Below, one piece after another: positions 48,214 to 57,489 of a stretch of DNA of 64,000 nucleotides (positions are counted from its first letter, which is position 1; every line of letters begins with the position of its first letter). This DNA comes from Microbulbifer guangxiensis. GTDB lineage: Bacteria > Pseudomonadota > Gammaproteobacteria > Pseudomonadales > Cellvibrionaceae. Location of the stretch: positions 257,997-321,996 of the forward strand of contig NZ_JAJSAQ010000001.1 in the NCBI RefSeq assembly GCF_021729075.1, given 5' to 3'. A model generated the notes under the pieces. It was given only the letters and a program-made list of their open reading frames with translations. It ran no database searches and was not told the DNA's origin. A program made the position numbers and the translations under genes.

Positions 48214-49149
48214 TTACAACTGGCGCCCGATATCCAGGATCAGCCGGCGCAACCAGCGGTGGGGCGCGCTCTGCTGGAGTAGCGGGCTCCAGGCCATTTT
48301 CAGCTCAAGCGGCGGAATCTCAAGAGGGGGGTTGCGCCGCACGATACGGGCATTCCCCTCTGCCAGCTGGGCCAGCCGCGTTGGTACTGTCACGATCAGG
48401 TCGCTCTGCTCCGCCAGCAGCATGGCTACCTGGTAATGCCGGGTGAAGACGGAAATATCCCGCTTTTCCCCAAGCCGGCCGATGGCTTCATCGACCCAGC
48501 CGAGTCGCTGCACATCCTCCGGGTTTACCCCCACGCCGACGCCCATCCCGGTCTTGCTGACCCAGATGTGCTGGGCGCGCAGATAGCTGGCCAGGCTGTA
48601 ATCGTCCAGGATCGGGTTGTCGGCGCGCATGACGCAGGAAAAGCTGTCGCGCCACACGGTAGCCTGATGGAAGCTCTGGGGCATGCTGTCAAAGCGGTTG
48701 ATCACCATATCCACCTTGCCCTGCTCGACATCCACGAAACTCACATCACTGGGCGTCATGATGTCGAGGCTGATTCCAGGGGCCTGTTCACGGAGCTGCT
48801 TCAGTAGTGGCGGAATCAGGGTGGATTCCGCGTAGTCGCTGGCCATGATCCGGAAGGTGCGACGGGTATCAGCCGGTTTGAAATCCCGGTTTGGCTGGAT
48901 CACACGATCGATAGATGCCAGCGCCTCCCGGACCATCGGCTGTAGCTCCAGCGCCCGCTCGGTGGGCATCATTCCCTCGCGGGTCCGCACCAGCAGTGGA
49001 TCATCGAACAGTTCCCGCAGGCGTTTGAGGCCGTTGCTCATGGCGGGCTGGGACAGTCCGAGGTAGTTCGCGGCCCTTGTCACATTCCGCTCTCGCAGCA
49101 GGACATCCAGATACACGAGAAGGTTGAGGTCGGCTCTTTCCAGATTCAT
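48214..49149 (-). CDS. LysR-type regulator divergent from isocitrate lyase
   Basis: This 311-aa transcription factor has an N-terminal winged helix-turn-helix (ADLNLLVYLDVLLRERNVTRAANYLGLSQPAMSNGLKRL, read in two parts) and a periplasmic-binding-like effector domain. It is transcribed away from aceA, with a 110-bp gap containing a TGGC-N9-GCCA palindrome. LysR regulators commonly control the divergent gene, so it probably senses a C2 or TCA metabolite and regulates aceA. The effector is unknown. Confidence 0.93.
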   Translation of the reverse strand: MNLERADLNLLVYLDVLLRERNVTRAANYLGLSQPAMSNGLKRLRELFDDPLLVRTREGMMPTERALELQPMVREALASIDRVIQPNRDFKPADTRRTFRIMASDYAESTLIPPLLKQLREQAPGISLDIMTPSDVSFVDVEQGKVDMVINRFDSMPQSFHQATVWRDSFSCVMRADNPILDDYSLASYLRAQHIWVSKTGMGVGVGVNPEDVQRLGWVDEAIGRLGEKRDISVFTRHYQVAMLLAEQSDLIVTVPTRLAQLAEGNARIVRRNPPLEIPPLELKMAWSPLLQQSAPHRWLRRLILDIGRQL

Positions 49150-49180
49150 ATGTTATTCGTCTGACTGATAGTGAAAATAA

Positions 49181-49197
49181 TGGCAATAAATTAGCCA
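49181..49197. promoter_or_regulatory. Candidate LysR operator in the aceA intergenic region
   Basis: TGGCAATAAATTAGCCA has the T-N11-A form and a 4-bp inverted repeat typical of LysR recognition sites. A further GGCATAAT element lies beside it on the minus strand. It lies 63 nt before the aceA start and 32 nt before the LysR gene. Confidence 0.5.
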
Positions 49198-49259
49198 AAT
49201 TATGCCACCAGCACTAGGATACTCAACAAATAAATGCAGTCACCTGGAGGAGAGAGTCC

Positions 49260-50858
49260 ATGTCCACTTACGCCCAAGAAATCGAAAAAGCCGCTGAGCT
49301 GTGTAAAGCCAATGGCAGCTCCTGGGATGCGATCAACCCGGAGTCCGTGGCCCGCATGCGCCTGCAGAACAAATTCAAGAACGGTCTCGACATCGCCCGC
49401 TATACCGCTGACATCATGCGCAAAGACATGGCGGCCTATGACGAGGACACCAGCAAGTACACCCAGTCCCTGGGTTGCTGGCATGGTTTTATCGGCCAGC
49501 AGAAGATGATTTCCATCAAGAAGCATTTCGAGGGCAAGACTGATCGACGCTACCTGTACCTGTCCGGCTGGATGGTGGCCGCCCTGCGCAGTGAATTCGG
49601 CCCCCTGCCCGACCAGTCAATGCATGAGAAGACCGCGGTCTCTGGCCTGATCGAAGAACTTTACACCTTCCTCCGCCAGGCCGACGCCCGTGAACTGGGC
49701 GGCCTGTTCCGGGAGCTGGATGCAGCCCGTGAGGCCGGTGACAAGAGTGCGGAAAAGGCGGTGATCGACAAGATCGATAACCATGTAACCCACATTGTGC
49801 CCATCATCGCGGATATTGATGCGGGTTTCGGCAACGCTGAGGCCACCTACCTGCTGGCCAAGAGAATGATTGAGGCCGGTGCCTGCTGTATCCAGATTGA
49901 AAACCAGGTCTCTGATGAGAAGCAGTGCGGCCACCAGGACGGTAAAGTCACCGTTCCCCACGAGGACTTCCTGGCCAAGATCCGTGCCGTTCGCTACGCC
50001 TTCCTCGAGCTTGGGGTCAACAATGGGGTTATCGTTGCCCGAACCGACTCCCTGGGTGCTGGCCTGACCAAGCAGATCGCGGTGACTAAAGAGCCGGGCG
50101 ACCTTGGTGACCAGTACAACTCCTTCCTGGACTGCGAGGAAGTAGCACCGGGTGATCTGGCCAACGGCGATGTGATTCTCAATCGTGACGGCAAGCTGCT
50201 GCGCCCGAAGCGCCTGGCCTCCAACCTGTTCCAGTTCCGCAAGGGCACCGGTGAGGCTCGCTGCGTCCTCGACAGTGTTACCTCCCTGCAGAATGGTGCC
50301 GACCTGATCTGGATCGAGACCGAGAAGCCCCATGTCGGCCAGATTGGCGGCATGATGGACGAGATCCGCAAGCAGGTGCCGAACGCCAAGCTGGTCTACA
50401 ACAACAGCCCGTCATTCAACTGGACGCTGAACTTCCGTCAGCAGGTGTTCGACGCCTGGAAGGAAGAAGGCAAGGACGTGTCTGCTTACGACCGCGACGA
50501 CCTGATGAGTGCAGAGTACGACGATTCCGAGCTGTCGAAAGCTGCAGATGCGAAGATCCGTACCTTCCAGCAGGATGCTTCCCGTGAAGCCGGTATTTTC
50601 CACCACCTCATTACCCTGCCGACCTACCACACCGCGGCCCTGTCCACCGACAACCTGGCCAAAGAGTACTTCGGTGAGAAAGGTATGCTGGGCTACGTGG
50701 AAGGGGTACAGCGCAAGGAAATCCGCCAGGGTATCGCCTGCGTGAAGCATCAGAACATGGCTGGTTCCGACATGGGTGACGACCACAAGGAGTACTTCGC
50801 CGGTGAGGCCGCACTCAAAGCGGCTGGCAAGGACAACACCATGAACCAGTTCGGTTGA
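49260..50858 (+). CDS. aceA: Isocitrate lyase (long Pseudomonas type)
   Basis: This 532-aa enzyme splits isocitrate to succinate and glyoxylate, the first step of the glyoxylate bypass. It shows the SLGCWHGF start, the Mg2+ site IIADIDAGFGN, the catalytic loop EKQCGHQDGK with the active Cys, and YNNSPSFNW. The length matches the longer isocitrate lyases of Pseudomonas rather than the 434-aa E. coli type. A strong GGAGGAGAG precedes the ATG. Two strong terminators follow. Confidence 0.98.
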   Translation: MSTYAQEIEKAAELCKANGSSWDAINPESVARMRLQNKFKNGLDIARYTADIMRKDMAAYDEDTSKYTQSLGCWHGFIGQQKMISIKKHFEGKTDRRYLYLSGWMVAALRSEFGPLPDQSMHEKTAVSGLIEELYTFLRQADARELGGLFRELDAAREAGDKSAEKAVIDKIDNHVTHIVPIIADIDAGFGNAEATYLLAKRMIEAGACCIQIENQVSDEKQCGHQDGKVTVPHEDFLAKIRAVRYAFLELGVNNGVIVARTDSLGAGLTKQIAVTKEPGDLGDQYNSFLDCEEVAPGDLANGDVILNRDGKLLRPKRLASNLFQFRKGTGEARCVLDSVTSLQNGADLIWIETEKPHVGQIGGMMDEIRKQVPNAKLVYNNSPSFNWTLNFRQQVFDAWKEEGKDVSAYDRDDLMSAEYDDSELSKAADAKIRTFQQDASREAGIFHHLITLPTYHTAALSTDNLAKEYFGEKGMLGYVEGVQRKEIRQGIACVKHQNMAGSDMGDDHKEYFAGEAALKAAGKDNTMNQFG

Positions 50859-50882
50859 TCCTCTTCAGATCAGACCTTTCGG

Positions 50883-50910
50883 GAAGGCGGCTCATGCCGC
50901 CTTCTTTTTT
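50883..50910 (+). terminator. Terminator of aceA
   Basis: A perfect 9-bp stem (GAAGGCGGC / GCCGCCTTC), loop TCAT, is followed by six T, 24 nt after the aceA stop. Confidence 0.93.
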
Positions 50911-51020
50911 CTCGAGTTGGGATGAAGTGACAGCCAAGACCGGAGCATTGCCTGTTTCGGATCGGGGGAATAATCGGATTGCCAAAAATTTCACCCTGCT
51001 GACGATGATTTCACGCACTT

Positions 51021-51051
51021 TGGGGGCCGCAGACGCGGCCCCATTTTTTTT
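51021..51051 (+). terminator. Second intrinsic terminator downstream of aceA
   Basis: A perfect 8-bp stem (GGGGCCGC / GCGGCCCC), loop AGAC, is followed by eight T. No gene lies between it and the aceA terminator. It may end a short RNA or be a safety terminator. The 306-base gap 50859-51164 holds only this, the aceA terminator and the hairpin at 51128. Confidence 0.85.
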
Positions 51052-51127
51052 GATTCACTCGCCAGACAGGGACGTCGCGCGGCCTTCAGGGATACAAAAA
51101 ACATCGGGGAAAGCCCTTTAAATACTG

Positions 51128-51150
51128 AAAACCCGGGGTCGCCCGGGGAT
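51128..51150 (-). terminator. Terminator of the acetyl-CoA hydrolase gene
   Basis: On the minus strand a CCCGGG / CCCGGG stem around CGAC is followed by TTTTCAG, 15 nt after the stop codon. Confidence 0.6.
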
Positions 51151-51164
51151 CTTCCGCAACGGCT

Positions 51165-53372
51165 TTATTCTCCCCGTAACGGACGGTTCAAATCGACAAA
51201 CTCCTTCAGCGCACCTGCGACGGCGTAAGCTTCCAATCGATGCTCAAAAGTATCGGTCTCTTCGAAGGCCATGCGTTCGAGACAACGGTGGATATGTACT
51301 GTGCTGTCGGAATGTTCCCGGTGCGCGGCGCGGCCGGCGAGGATCAGCGGCAACATCTTCCACCACTTGCGGCTGCTCACTTTCAGCTGCTTGAGTGCGA
51401 TTGCCAGCAGCGCTTCCTCATCGGTGAAGTCCGTTCCCAGGGGGTAATACGGAAGAAGTGAGAGCCGGTCCGAATCATTGAATGCCGCTCGCAGCCTGTC
51501 GGGGGTATTAGCAGTGAATTCCAGTGGAATGTCATAGTCTTTCTCAACCTTTCCCGCCGACTTGGCTTTTTCCAGTAGCTCAGACTGAAAGCGGGAATCG
51601 CAGATAGCGAGCATCGAGACCATGACATCCCGGTCCGTCTTACCGCGCAGATCCGCAACGCCGTACTCAGTGACCACAATGTCCCGCAGGTGCCGGGGAA
51701 TCGTGGTATGGGAAAACTCCCAGACGATATTGCTTTTGGTTTCACCGCCACTGATACGGGTACTCGGTACCGCGATAATGGAGCGACCGTCCGCAAGTTC
51801 GTGGGCCTGGGCGACAAAGTTGTACTGGCCCCCAACGCCACTCACCACCTGACTGTCCGCCAGTCCGTCGGAAACGACAGCCCCGTTCAGGGTGACCATC
51901 ATGGCCGAGTTCACAAACCGCGCCTCACGTCGCTGTGATACTTTGAGGGAGCGCTGATCCTGCAGGTCGTTGATGTAATCGATAGCCGTCATGTTGATGC
52001 CGGCCAGTTCCTCCGGGGCCATCTCACGCAACTGCTGGTACATCATGGCAGGCCCCAGATAGAAGCCACCGTGCAGCCAGACGCCGCCACGCAGCTTCTG
52101 GCCGGCGCAGCTTCCCAGCAGACGCTGCCGCCCCAGCTCACTGTGCAGGTCGAACTCCTCTTCATCCCCGTCCGGGCTGAGGAGACGGTGCCCCCGCCAG
52201 CTGTAGCTGGGGTCCACGACCCCGAGCCGCTGCAGAAAGTCCGTGTCTTCCGGTGTCAGCGGGCTGCTGATGCGGCCGGCCTGCTGCAGCGCCAGCAAAG
52301 TCTTTTCCGTGACCGTCGTGGTAATGACCTCGTCGTCAATCAACTGCTGCAGCGTTGCATCCGGATAGACTGCCCGGGAAAGGATACCCAGTCGTCGAAG
52401 ATGCAGAAAACCGGGGGGCACCATTTCGCTGGCGCCATAAAGCCCGCGTTCGAACGGCTCCTCCTCTAATGGCAATCGGTGCCGGAACTGGAGGGTGTCT
52501 GTGCATGTCAGATCCCGCAGTATCTCCCGATAGGCGGTATTGTCCCTCTGCCGCAGACCCAGCACATGGCAGATGGCATCGCCCAGCGCGCCAATGCCGA
52601 CCTGGAGAGTGCCTCCATCCCTGATCAGGCCGGCAATATGGAAGGCCAGACCGTACTCTACAAAACCCACGGGGGGCGAGGGGGCGGCGAACAATGGCGT
52701 ATCAAAGGCATCGCCTTCCAGCAGGAAATCAAACTTCCCTGCCTCCAGCTCGGAATCACCGGGCATGTAGGGCAACTGGGGATTGCACTCCCCTACCAAT
52801 ACGATGTCGTGATCGTCCAGCTCTCCTGCCATGCGCAGAACCGGCAAGGTGAGATCCGGGTTGCTACTGAGGCTGAATCGGTCACCGGTCGGAGCGGGTG
52901 AGACCATCTGCGCAAGCACATTGATACCGCGGTCGAGCAGGTCTCGGGGCACGTGCGTATAATTGGCACTCATATAATCCTGCTGCACGGCCGGATTATT
53001 GAGGAATGCGCCGGTCAGGAGAAAAAACTCACAGACCTGGATGTTGGTCGGCAACATCCGCTTGCGCCTTGCAGGCGTGTAGGCGAGATCGATCGTTTCA
53101 CTGTAGACACGATCCAGCAGCGGCTGAATGAATCTTCGCTCAATCTCACTGCTCCCGCTGGGACGCTCCAGTGTCAGGGCAGTGAATATCGTCAGGGAGA
53201 TGGATGGGTCGGCGGCCGCACGCGCATAGAGAGCGTTAACAAAGTGGTTTGCCTTGCCGATACCCAGCGGCACTCCCAGCACGATATTTTTGCCGACCGC
53301 TTCTAACACGGCCTCCACACAGGCTTCAGCGGTGTCAAATCGCTGGGGCTGTGTGCTACTGCCCTCTTCCAT
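51165..53372 (-). CDS. Acetyl-CoA hydrolase/transferase family protein (long form)
   Basis: This 735-aa protein has an N-terminal CoA-transferase domain (VLGVPLGIGKANHFVNALY) and a C-terminal acetyl-CoA hydrolase/transferase domain. The latter has SGVGGQYNFV and VTEYGVADLRGKTD, the region carrying the catalytic Glu. A C-terminal tail of about 100 residues is characteristic of the long proteobacterial form. It probably moves CoA between acetate, succinate or other short acids, or hydrolyses acetyl-CoA. The exact partners are unknown. It sits between the glyoxylate and beta-oxidation genes and follows fadE by 20 nt, so the two may be co-transcribed. Confidence 0.92.
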   Translation of the reverse strand: MEEGSSTQPQRFDTAEACVEAVLEAVGKNIVLGVPLGIGKANHFVNALYARAAADPSISLTIFTALTLERPSGSSEIERRFIQPLLDRVYSETIDLAYTPARRKRMLPTNIQVCEFFLLTGAFLNNPAVQQDYMSANYTHVPRDLLDRGINVLAQMVSPAPTGDRFSLSSNPDLTLPVLRMAGELDDHDIVLVGECNPQLPYMPGDSELEAGKFDFLLEGDAFDTPLFAAPSPPVGFVEYGLAFHIAGLIRDGGTLQVGIGALGDAICHVLGLRQRDNTAYREILRDLTCTDTLQFRHRLPLEEEPFERGLYGASEMVPPGFLHLRRLGILSRAVYPDATLQQLIDDEVITTTVTEKTLLALQQAGRISSPLTPEDTDFLQRLGVVDPSYSWRGHRLLSPDGDEEEFDLHSELGRQRLLGSCAGQKLRGGVWLHGGFYLGPAMMYQQLREMAPEELAGINMTAIDYINDLQDQRSLKVSQRREARFVNSAMMVTLNGAVVSDGLADSQVVSGVGGQYNFVAQAHELADGRSIIAVPSTRISGGETKSNIVWEFSHTTIPRHLRDIVVTEYGVADLRGKTDRDVMVSMLAICDSRFQSELLEKAKSAGKVEKDYDIPLEFTANTPDRLRAAFNDSDRLSLLPYYPLGTDFTDEEALLAIALKQLKVSSRKWWKMLPLILAGRAAHREHSDSTVHIHRCLERMAFEETDTFEHRLEAYAVAGALKEFVDLNRPLRGE

Positions 53373-53392
53373 CGATGACGTCCCTCCCGGGG

Positions 53393-55618
53393 TCAGGCGG
53401 ACTGCTGGCCAAGGTCGTCGAAGTGATCCACCTGGATAGCCTTGTACACAGCATCGGCAACCTCGCGGAGTTTCTCCGCCTCTTCCTCACTGATGAGGTT
53501 GCGCTCGAGGCCCTCCTTGATGGTGTCGTGGTTGAGCATGCGGATACCGCCCTTCTTCAGCTTGTCACGGGCTTCCTCGTTGGCGCAGACCTTCTGGAAT
53601 GCCTGCTCTACGATGTCGACACCATCACCTGGGTTGCCCAGGAATACTCCCCTGGTGAGACGGTCCCGGGTCTCAGAAGGCACCATCAGGAGCTCCGCAC
53701 ACACTCGGGCCTGCCGGTCTGATGCAGTGTGGATGCTGTGCCCCCAGGGCATGGTGAGGAAGTGCATCAGGTGTCCAAGGAAACGACGGGGGAAATTCTG
53801 GTAGACCTCCAGCAGGCTCTGCTCGATTTTGTGGAGCCCGGCGCGCATGGCGAATTCCAGTAGCGGCCGATCCTCCTTTGGCGAGCCATCATCCTTGAAA
53901 CGTTTCAGGGTACAACTGAGCAAATAAAGCTGGCTCAGAACATCACCGAGTCGCGCGGAGATCAACTCCTTGCGTTTCAGTTCACCGCCGAGAGACATGA
54001 GGGAGATCTCTGTCGCCAGGGTCAGGATTGCAGAATAGCGGTTCAGCTGGCGATAGTACTTGGCCGCATACCCTACCCCCTTGGGGCTGCTGGCGAAGAT
54101 GCCCACGGTCCAACCGTGGAAAATTCCCCGCAACAGGGTCTTGACCTGGAACAGGATGTGCTTGGGCAGCAGCTTGTCCAGCTCGGTGACTCCGGCCTCG
54201 GTATCCGGATTCTCGGCGGCCAGCATCTCGTCCAGCAGGTAGGGGTGGCAGCGAATCGCCCCCTGCCCGAAGATCATCAGGCTGCGGGTGAGGATATTGG
54301 CACCCTCCACGGTGATTGCCACGGGAACGGCACGGTAGACGTTGCCCACATAGTTCAGCGGACCATCCATGATGGCCTTGCCGGCATGGATGTCCATGGC
54401 GTCATTGATGGCATCACGAAGGCCGTAAGTGGCATGGGCCTTCATGATCGCCGAGACCACCGCGGGCTTGCGCCCCTTGTCGAGGGCGCGGGTGGTGGTT
54501 TTATGGGCACTGTCGAGTACGTAGGCAATGCCGGCAATTTCTGCCAGGCGGCGCTGGACCCCCTCGAATTTTCCGATGGGAATGCTGAACTGCTCCCGGA
54601 CCCGCGCATAGGCCCCTGTCATACGGGCCGCCATTTTTGCGCCGCCGGTGGAAAGCGAAGGCAGTGAAATACCCCGGCCTGCCGCGAGGGCGCTCATGAG
54701 CATGTGCCAGCCCCGACCGACGTTTTCCTGTCCTCCGATGATCCACTCCATCGGGATAAAGACGTCTTTGCCCCAGTTGGGACCATTCTGGAAAGCCTGC
54801 ATGGCCGGCAGGTGGCGCTGCCCGATGGTTACTCCTTCGGTGTCCGTGGGCACCAGCGCGACGGTGAACCCGAGCTCTTCCTGATCACCGAGAATGTGAT
54901 CGGGGTCGTAAAGCTTGAAGGCGAGCCCGAGGATGGTGGCCACGGGACCAAGGGTGATATAGCGCTTGTGCCAATTCACCCGCATACCCAAAGTCTTCTC
55001 GCCTTTATAGTCTCCGTAGCAGACCACACCGGTATCGGTCATCGAGGCGGCATCGGAACCGGCCTCGACTCCGGTCAGGCCGAAACAGGGGATCTCGCGA
55101 CCGTCGGCCAGGCGTGGCAGGTAATAATCCTTTTGTTCGTCGGTGCCGTGGGCCATCAGCAATTCCCCGGGCCCGAGTGAGTTGGGCACCATCACTGTCA
55201 CACCGACGCTGGTACTGCGTGTCGAAATCTTGGTGACGATATCGGCATGGGCAGTGGGGGAAAAACCAAGCCCGCCATACTCCTTGGGAATAATGATGCC
55301 GAAGAAGCGCTCCTTCTTTAGGAAATCCCAGACCTTCTCCGGGATACAGCGTTTTTCAAAGCTGATCTCCCAGTCATCGATCATCTCGCACAGCTTCTCG
55401 ACGGGACCGTCGATGAACGCCTGCTCCTCCTCAGTGAGCTGCGGTGGGCCCATATTCAGCAACTGATCCCAGTCCGGCTTGCCCGACAGCAGTTGTGCAT
55501 CCCACCAGACCTCACCGGCCTCCATCGCCTCCCTCTCGGTTTCGGAAATGGGGGGCAAAACCTTTTTGATCAGATTTAACAGGGGGCGGGTCAACCACTT
55601 CTTGCGCAGGTCGCTCAT
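53393..55618 (-). CDS. fadE: Acyl-CoA dehydrogenase FadE
   Basis: This 741-aa FAD enzyme of the E. coli FadE type carries out the first oxidation of fatty acid beta-oxidation. The acyl-CoA dehydrogenase core has FGIIIPKEYGGLGFS and FGLTGVEAGSDAASM. The extra C-terminal domain (DUF1974 type) is also present, ending SEEEAEKLREVADAVYKAIQVD. The ATG at 55618 (MSDLRKKW) is chosen over one 66 nt upstream. The product acetyl-CoA feeds the glyoxylate enzymes encoded nearby. No PsrA or FadR palindrome was seen upstream. Confidence 0.96.
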   Translation of the reverse strand: MSDLRKKWLTRPLLNLIKKVLPPISETEREAMEAGEVWWDAQLLSGKPDWDQLLNMGPPQLTEEEQAFIDGPVEKLCEMIDDWEISFEKRCIPEKVWDFLKKERFFGIIIPKEYGGLGFSPTAHADIVTKISTRSTSVGVTVMVPNSLGPGELLMAHGTDEQKDYYLPRLADGREIPCFGLTGVEAGSDAASMTDTGVVCYGDYKGEKTLGMRVNWHKRYITLGPVATILGLAFKLYDPDHILGDQEELGFTVALVPTDTEGVTIGQRHLPAMQAFQNGPNWGKDVFIPMEWIIGGQENVGRGWHMLMSALAAGRGISLPSLSTGGAKMAARMTGAYARVREQFSIPIGKFEGVQRRLAEIAGIAYVLDSAHKTTTRALDKGRKPAVVSAIMKAHATYGLRDAINDAMDIHAGKAIMDGPLNYVGNVYRAVPVAITVEGANILTRSLMIFGQGAIRCHPYLLDEMLAAENPDTEAGVTELDKLLPKHILFQVKTLLRGIFHGWTVGIFASSPKGVGYAAKYYRQLNRYSAILTLATEISLMSLGGELKRKELISARLGDVLSQLYLLSCTLKRFKDDGSPKEDRPLLEFAMRAGLHKIEQSLLEVYQNFPRRFLGHLMHFLTMPWGHSIHTASDRQARVCAELLMVPSETRDRLTRGVFLGNPGDGVDIVEQAFQKVCANEEARDKLKKGGIRMLNHDTIKEGLERNLISEEEAEKLREVADAVYKAIQVDHFDDLGQQSA

Positions 55619-55879
55619 GTTCAGAGATCCTGATGTTGCGTAAATTTGATCCGGTTCAGGAATGGCTACGTGCCGAGATGCCATTCAGCTCACATGATAG
55701 GCGAGAAGGATGGTCTATGGTCGTCGCGCTGGTCACAGCCTGAGGGGATTGGCGCAATATTCGACTTCGTCGTCAGGAGTGCCGGCAGAGCAGTCCAGAC
55801 TGGTGCCCCACGGCGACTTCCCGCAGCCTGTGTGGGCCAAATATTTCAGGTGATGGCGACGGGAAACCTGGAAAAGATC

Positions 55880-56356
55880 TTAAAGAAGAGACTCTTGAGC
55901 CACGATCACGCCATTATTGTCGGCATAAACGTAAGCGCCAGGGGCAAACGTGACACCGCCGAAGCTAACCGGGATATCCCGCTCGCCAACGCCCTTCTTA
56001 TCGGTCTTCATCGGATGGCTGCCGAGTGCCTGTACGCCGATGTCCAGCCCTGCAATCTCGTCGACGTCACGGATACAGCCGTACATGATGATTCCTTCCC
56101 AGCCATTCGAACTGGCTATTTCAGCGAGCATGTCGCCAAGGCAGGCCCGCCGCATCGAACCACCGGCATCGACTATTAGCACACGCCCGTTTCCGGTCTC
56201 TGCAACCAGCTCCCGGACAAGCGAGTTGTCCTCGAAGCATTTAATGGTGGAAATTTTCCCTCCAAAAGATTCCCGCCCACCGAAATTGATCATCATGGGT
56301 TCAAGCACTTGCACTTTGCTGGCATGGGCGTCACAGAGGTCGGGGGTGCTGATCAT
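55880..56356 (-). CDS. rraA: RraA, regulator of RNase E activity
   Basis: This 158-aa protein of the RraA/MenG-like family has [10 protein letters not shown] at the start, [23 protein letters not shown] and the conserved [12 protein letters not shown]. In E. coli it binds RNase E and slows mRNA decay. Some family members are instead aldolases. AAGGAG stands before the ATG. It is not next to menA, its neighbour in E. coli. The 261-base gap towards fadE shows nothing recognisable. Confidence 0.93.
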   Translation of the reverse strand: MISTPDLCDAHASKVQVLEPMMINFGGRESFGGKISTIKCFEDNSLVRELVAETGNGRVLIVDAGGSMRRACLGDMLAEIASSNGWEGIIMYGCIRDVDEIAGLDIGVQALGSHPMKTDKKGVGERDIPVSFGGVTFAPGAYVYADNNGVIVAQESLL

Positions 56357-56473
56357 TGCTGCTCCTTGGATAGATGCTGGCGATACAGTCGATGTGCGTG
56401 GAATCCGGTAAGACTGGAGTACGCAGAATCAATGCAGGTACTGGAGGAGTTTAACGAGGGGAGCTTGCGGGGT

Positions 56474-56513
56474 AAAAAAATATCGGGCATTCATCCAATG
56501 GATGATGCCCGAT
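56474..56513 (-). terminator. Terminator of the L,D-transpeptidase gene
   Basis: A long stem (ATCGGGCAT-CATCC / GGATGATGCCCGAT) is followed on the minus strand by seven T, 37 nt past the stop. Confidence 0.88.
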
Positions 56514-56549
56514 CACTGCTAATCACGCACGAGCGATATCAGCCCACAA

Positions 56550-57122
56550 TTACCAGGTCACCTTCACTGGAGTTCCTACACGGGCATACCGGTAGAATTT
56601 TTGCGCCATGTGCGGGGGCATGCGGACACATCCATGCGATGCCGGGTAATCGGGCACGTGACCCGAGGCATGGAGCCCAACCCCGCCATTGAAACGGATG
56701 TAATAGTTCATTTTGGCTCCACGATAAAAGGTGCCAGGAGGGCGACGGTCTTCCCGGGTATTAACATCAGCTTTCACGACGCGACCAGTGCGCTTGTCAA
56801 CATAGCTGCCGTAGATAGACGAGCGGTGATTCGGGTGCTTGGAAAGCACACGGAAGTGCCCGGGACTCGTCTGATAGCCGGGCTTACCCGAGGAGACGCG
56901 GGACACTCCTACCAGGCGCCCCCCCTTGTAGAAGTAGGCCAACTGCTCACTCAGATCGATGTGTATCGAGGCGGAGCCCGAGAAATTGGCCGCTGCATGC
57001 TCGTCGAACCAGTTTACCCCTCGTGAATTGGCGACTGCGTTGGGTGATGCGAGAGCAGCCAGTAGACAGACTGCCAATCCCGCCAGATACAATTGCTGCA
57101 AAGTCAGTCTGGTTACTTGCAT
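56550..57122 (-). CDS. L,D-transpeptidase (YkuD/ErfK family)
   Basis: This 190-aa periplasmic enzyme has an N-terminal signal sequence (LYLAGLAVCLLAALASPNAVA) and one YkuD domain. The catalytic motif is complete: HASGHVPDYPASHGCVRMP, with His, Ser, His, Gly, Cys and Arg in order. Such enzymes make 3-3 peptidoglycan crosslinks or attach lipoproteins. No LysM domain is present and the protein is shorter than ErfK, so the precise role is open. Confidence 0.93.
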   Translation of the reverse strand: MQVTRLTLQQLYLAGLAVCLLAALASPNAVANSRGVNWFDEHAAANFSGSASIHIDLSEQLAYFYKGGRLVGVSRVSSGKPGYQTSPGHFRVLSKHPNHRSSIYGSYVDKRTGRVVKADVNTREDRRPPGTFYRGAKMNYYIRFNGGVGLHASGHVPDYPASHGCVRMPPHMAQKFYRYARVGTPVKVTW

Positions 57123-57489
57123 GGGGCACCTCGCTTACTTCGAAGGAAGTCAAGCCGGGTAGCTCTTCGGTGGGCGCATTACATACTGCACTGCGCTGGC
57201 CGGCATGCCCCGGCTAAACCTCTACTGCAGCAGAATGTTTCAAATGAAACGTCGGCAGTAGAACTATTTCGATTCTATTGCCATAAAAAAGCGTGTTTAG
57301 ACCGAATCGTTCTTTCAGGAAGTAGAGTTAATCAGCAGAAAAAAGCACTTAATCTGTAAAGGGAGCGCGTGCAAGAAAAAAGGTGGGAAAGTCGCTCTGA
57401 TTTTTGCCCCGGGCAGCAACTTTATTGTTATCAAACAGCGTCTGCCCAAATAATGAAAGCGACCCCGAAGGGTCACTTTGTCACCGGAA
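57123..57489. other. AT-rich intergenic region between the L,D-transpeptidase and ppsA
   Basis: These 367 bases have no supportable gene. The left part should hold the transpeptidase promoter. The middle (about 57230-57440) is clearly more AT-rich than the flanks, with a GTTTC/GAAAC inverted repeat near 57237-57250. The right end has the ppsA terminator. Confidence 0.5.
57450..57476 (-). terminator. Short terminator of ppsA
   Basis: On the minus strand a GACCC / GGGTC stem with loop TTCG is followed by GCTTTCATTATTT, close after the ppsA stop. The stem is short but has a stable tetraloop. Confidence 0.5.
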
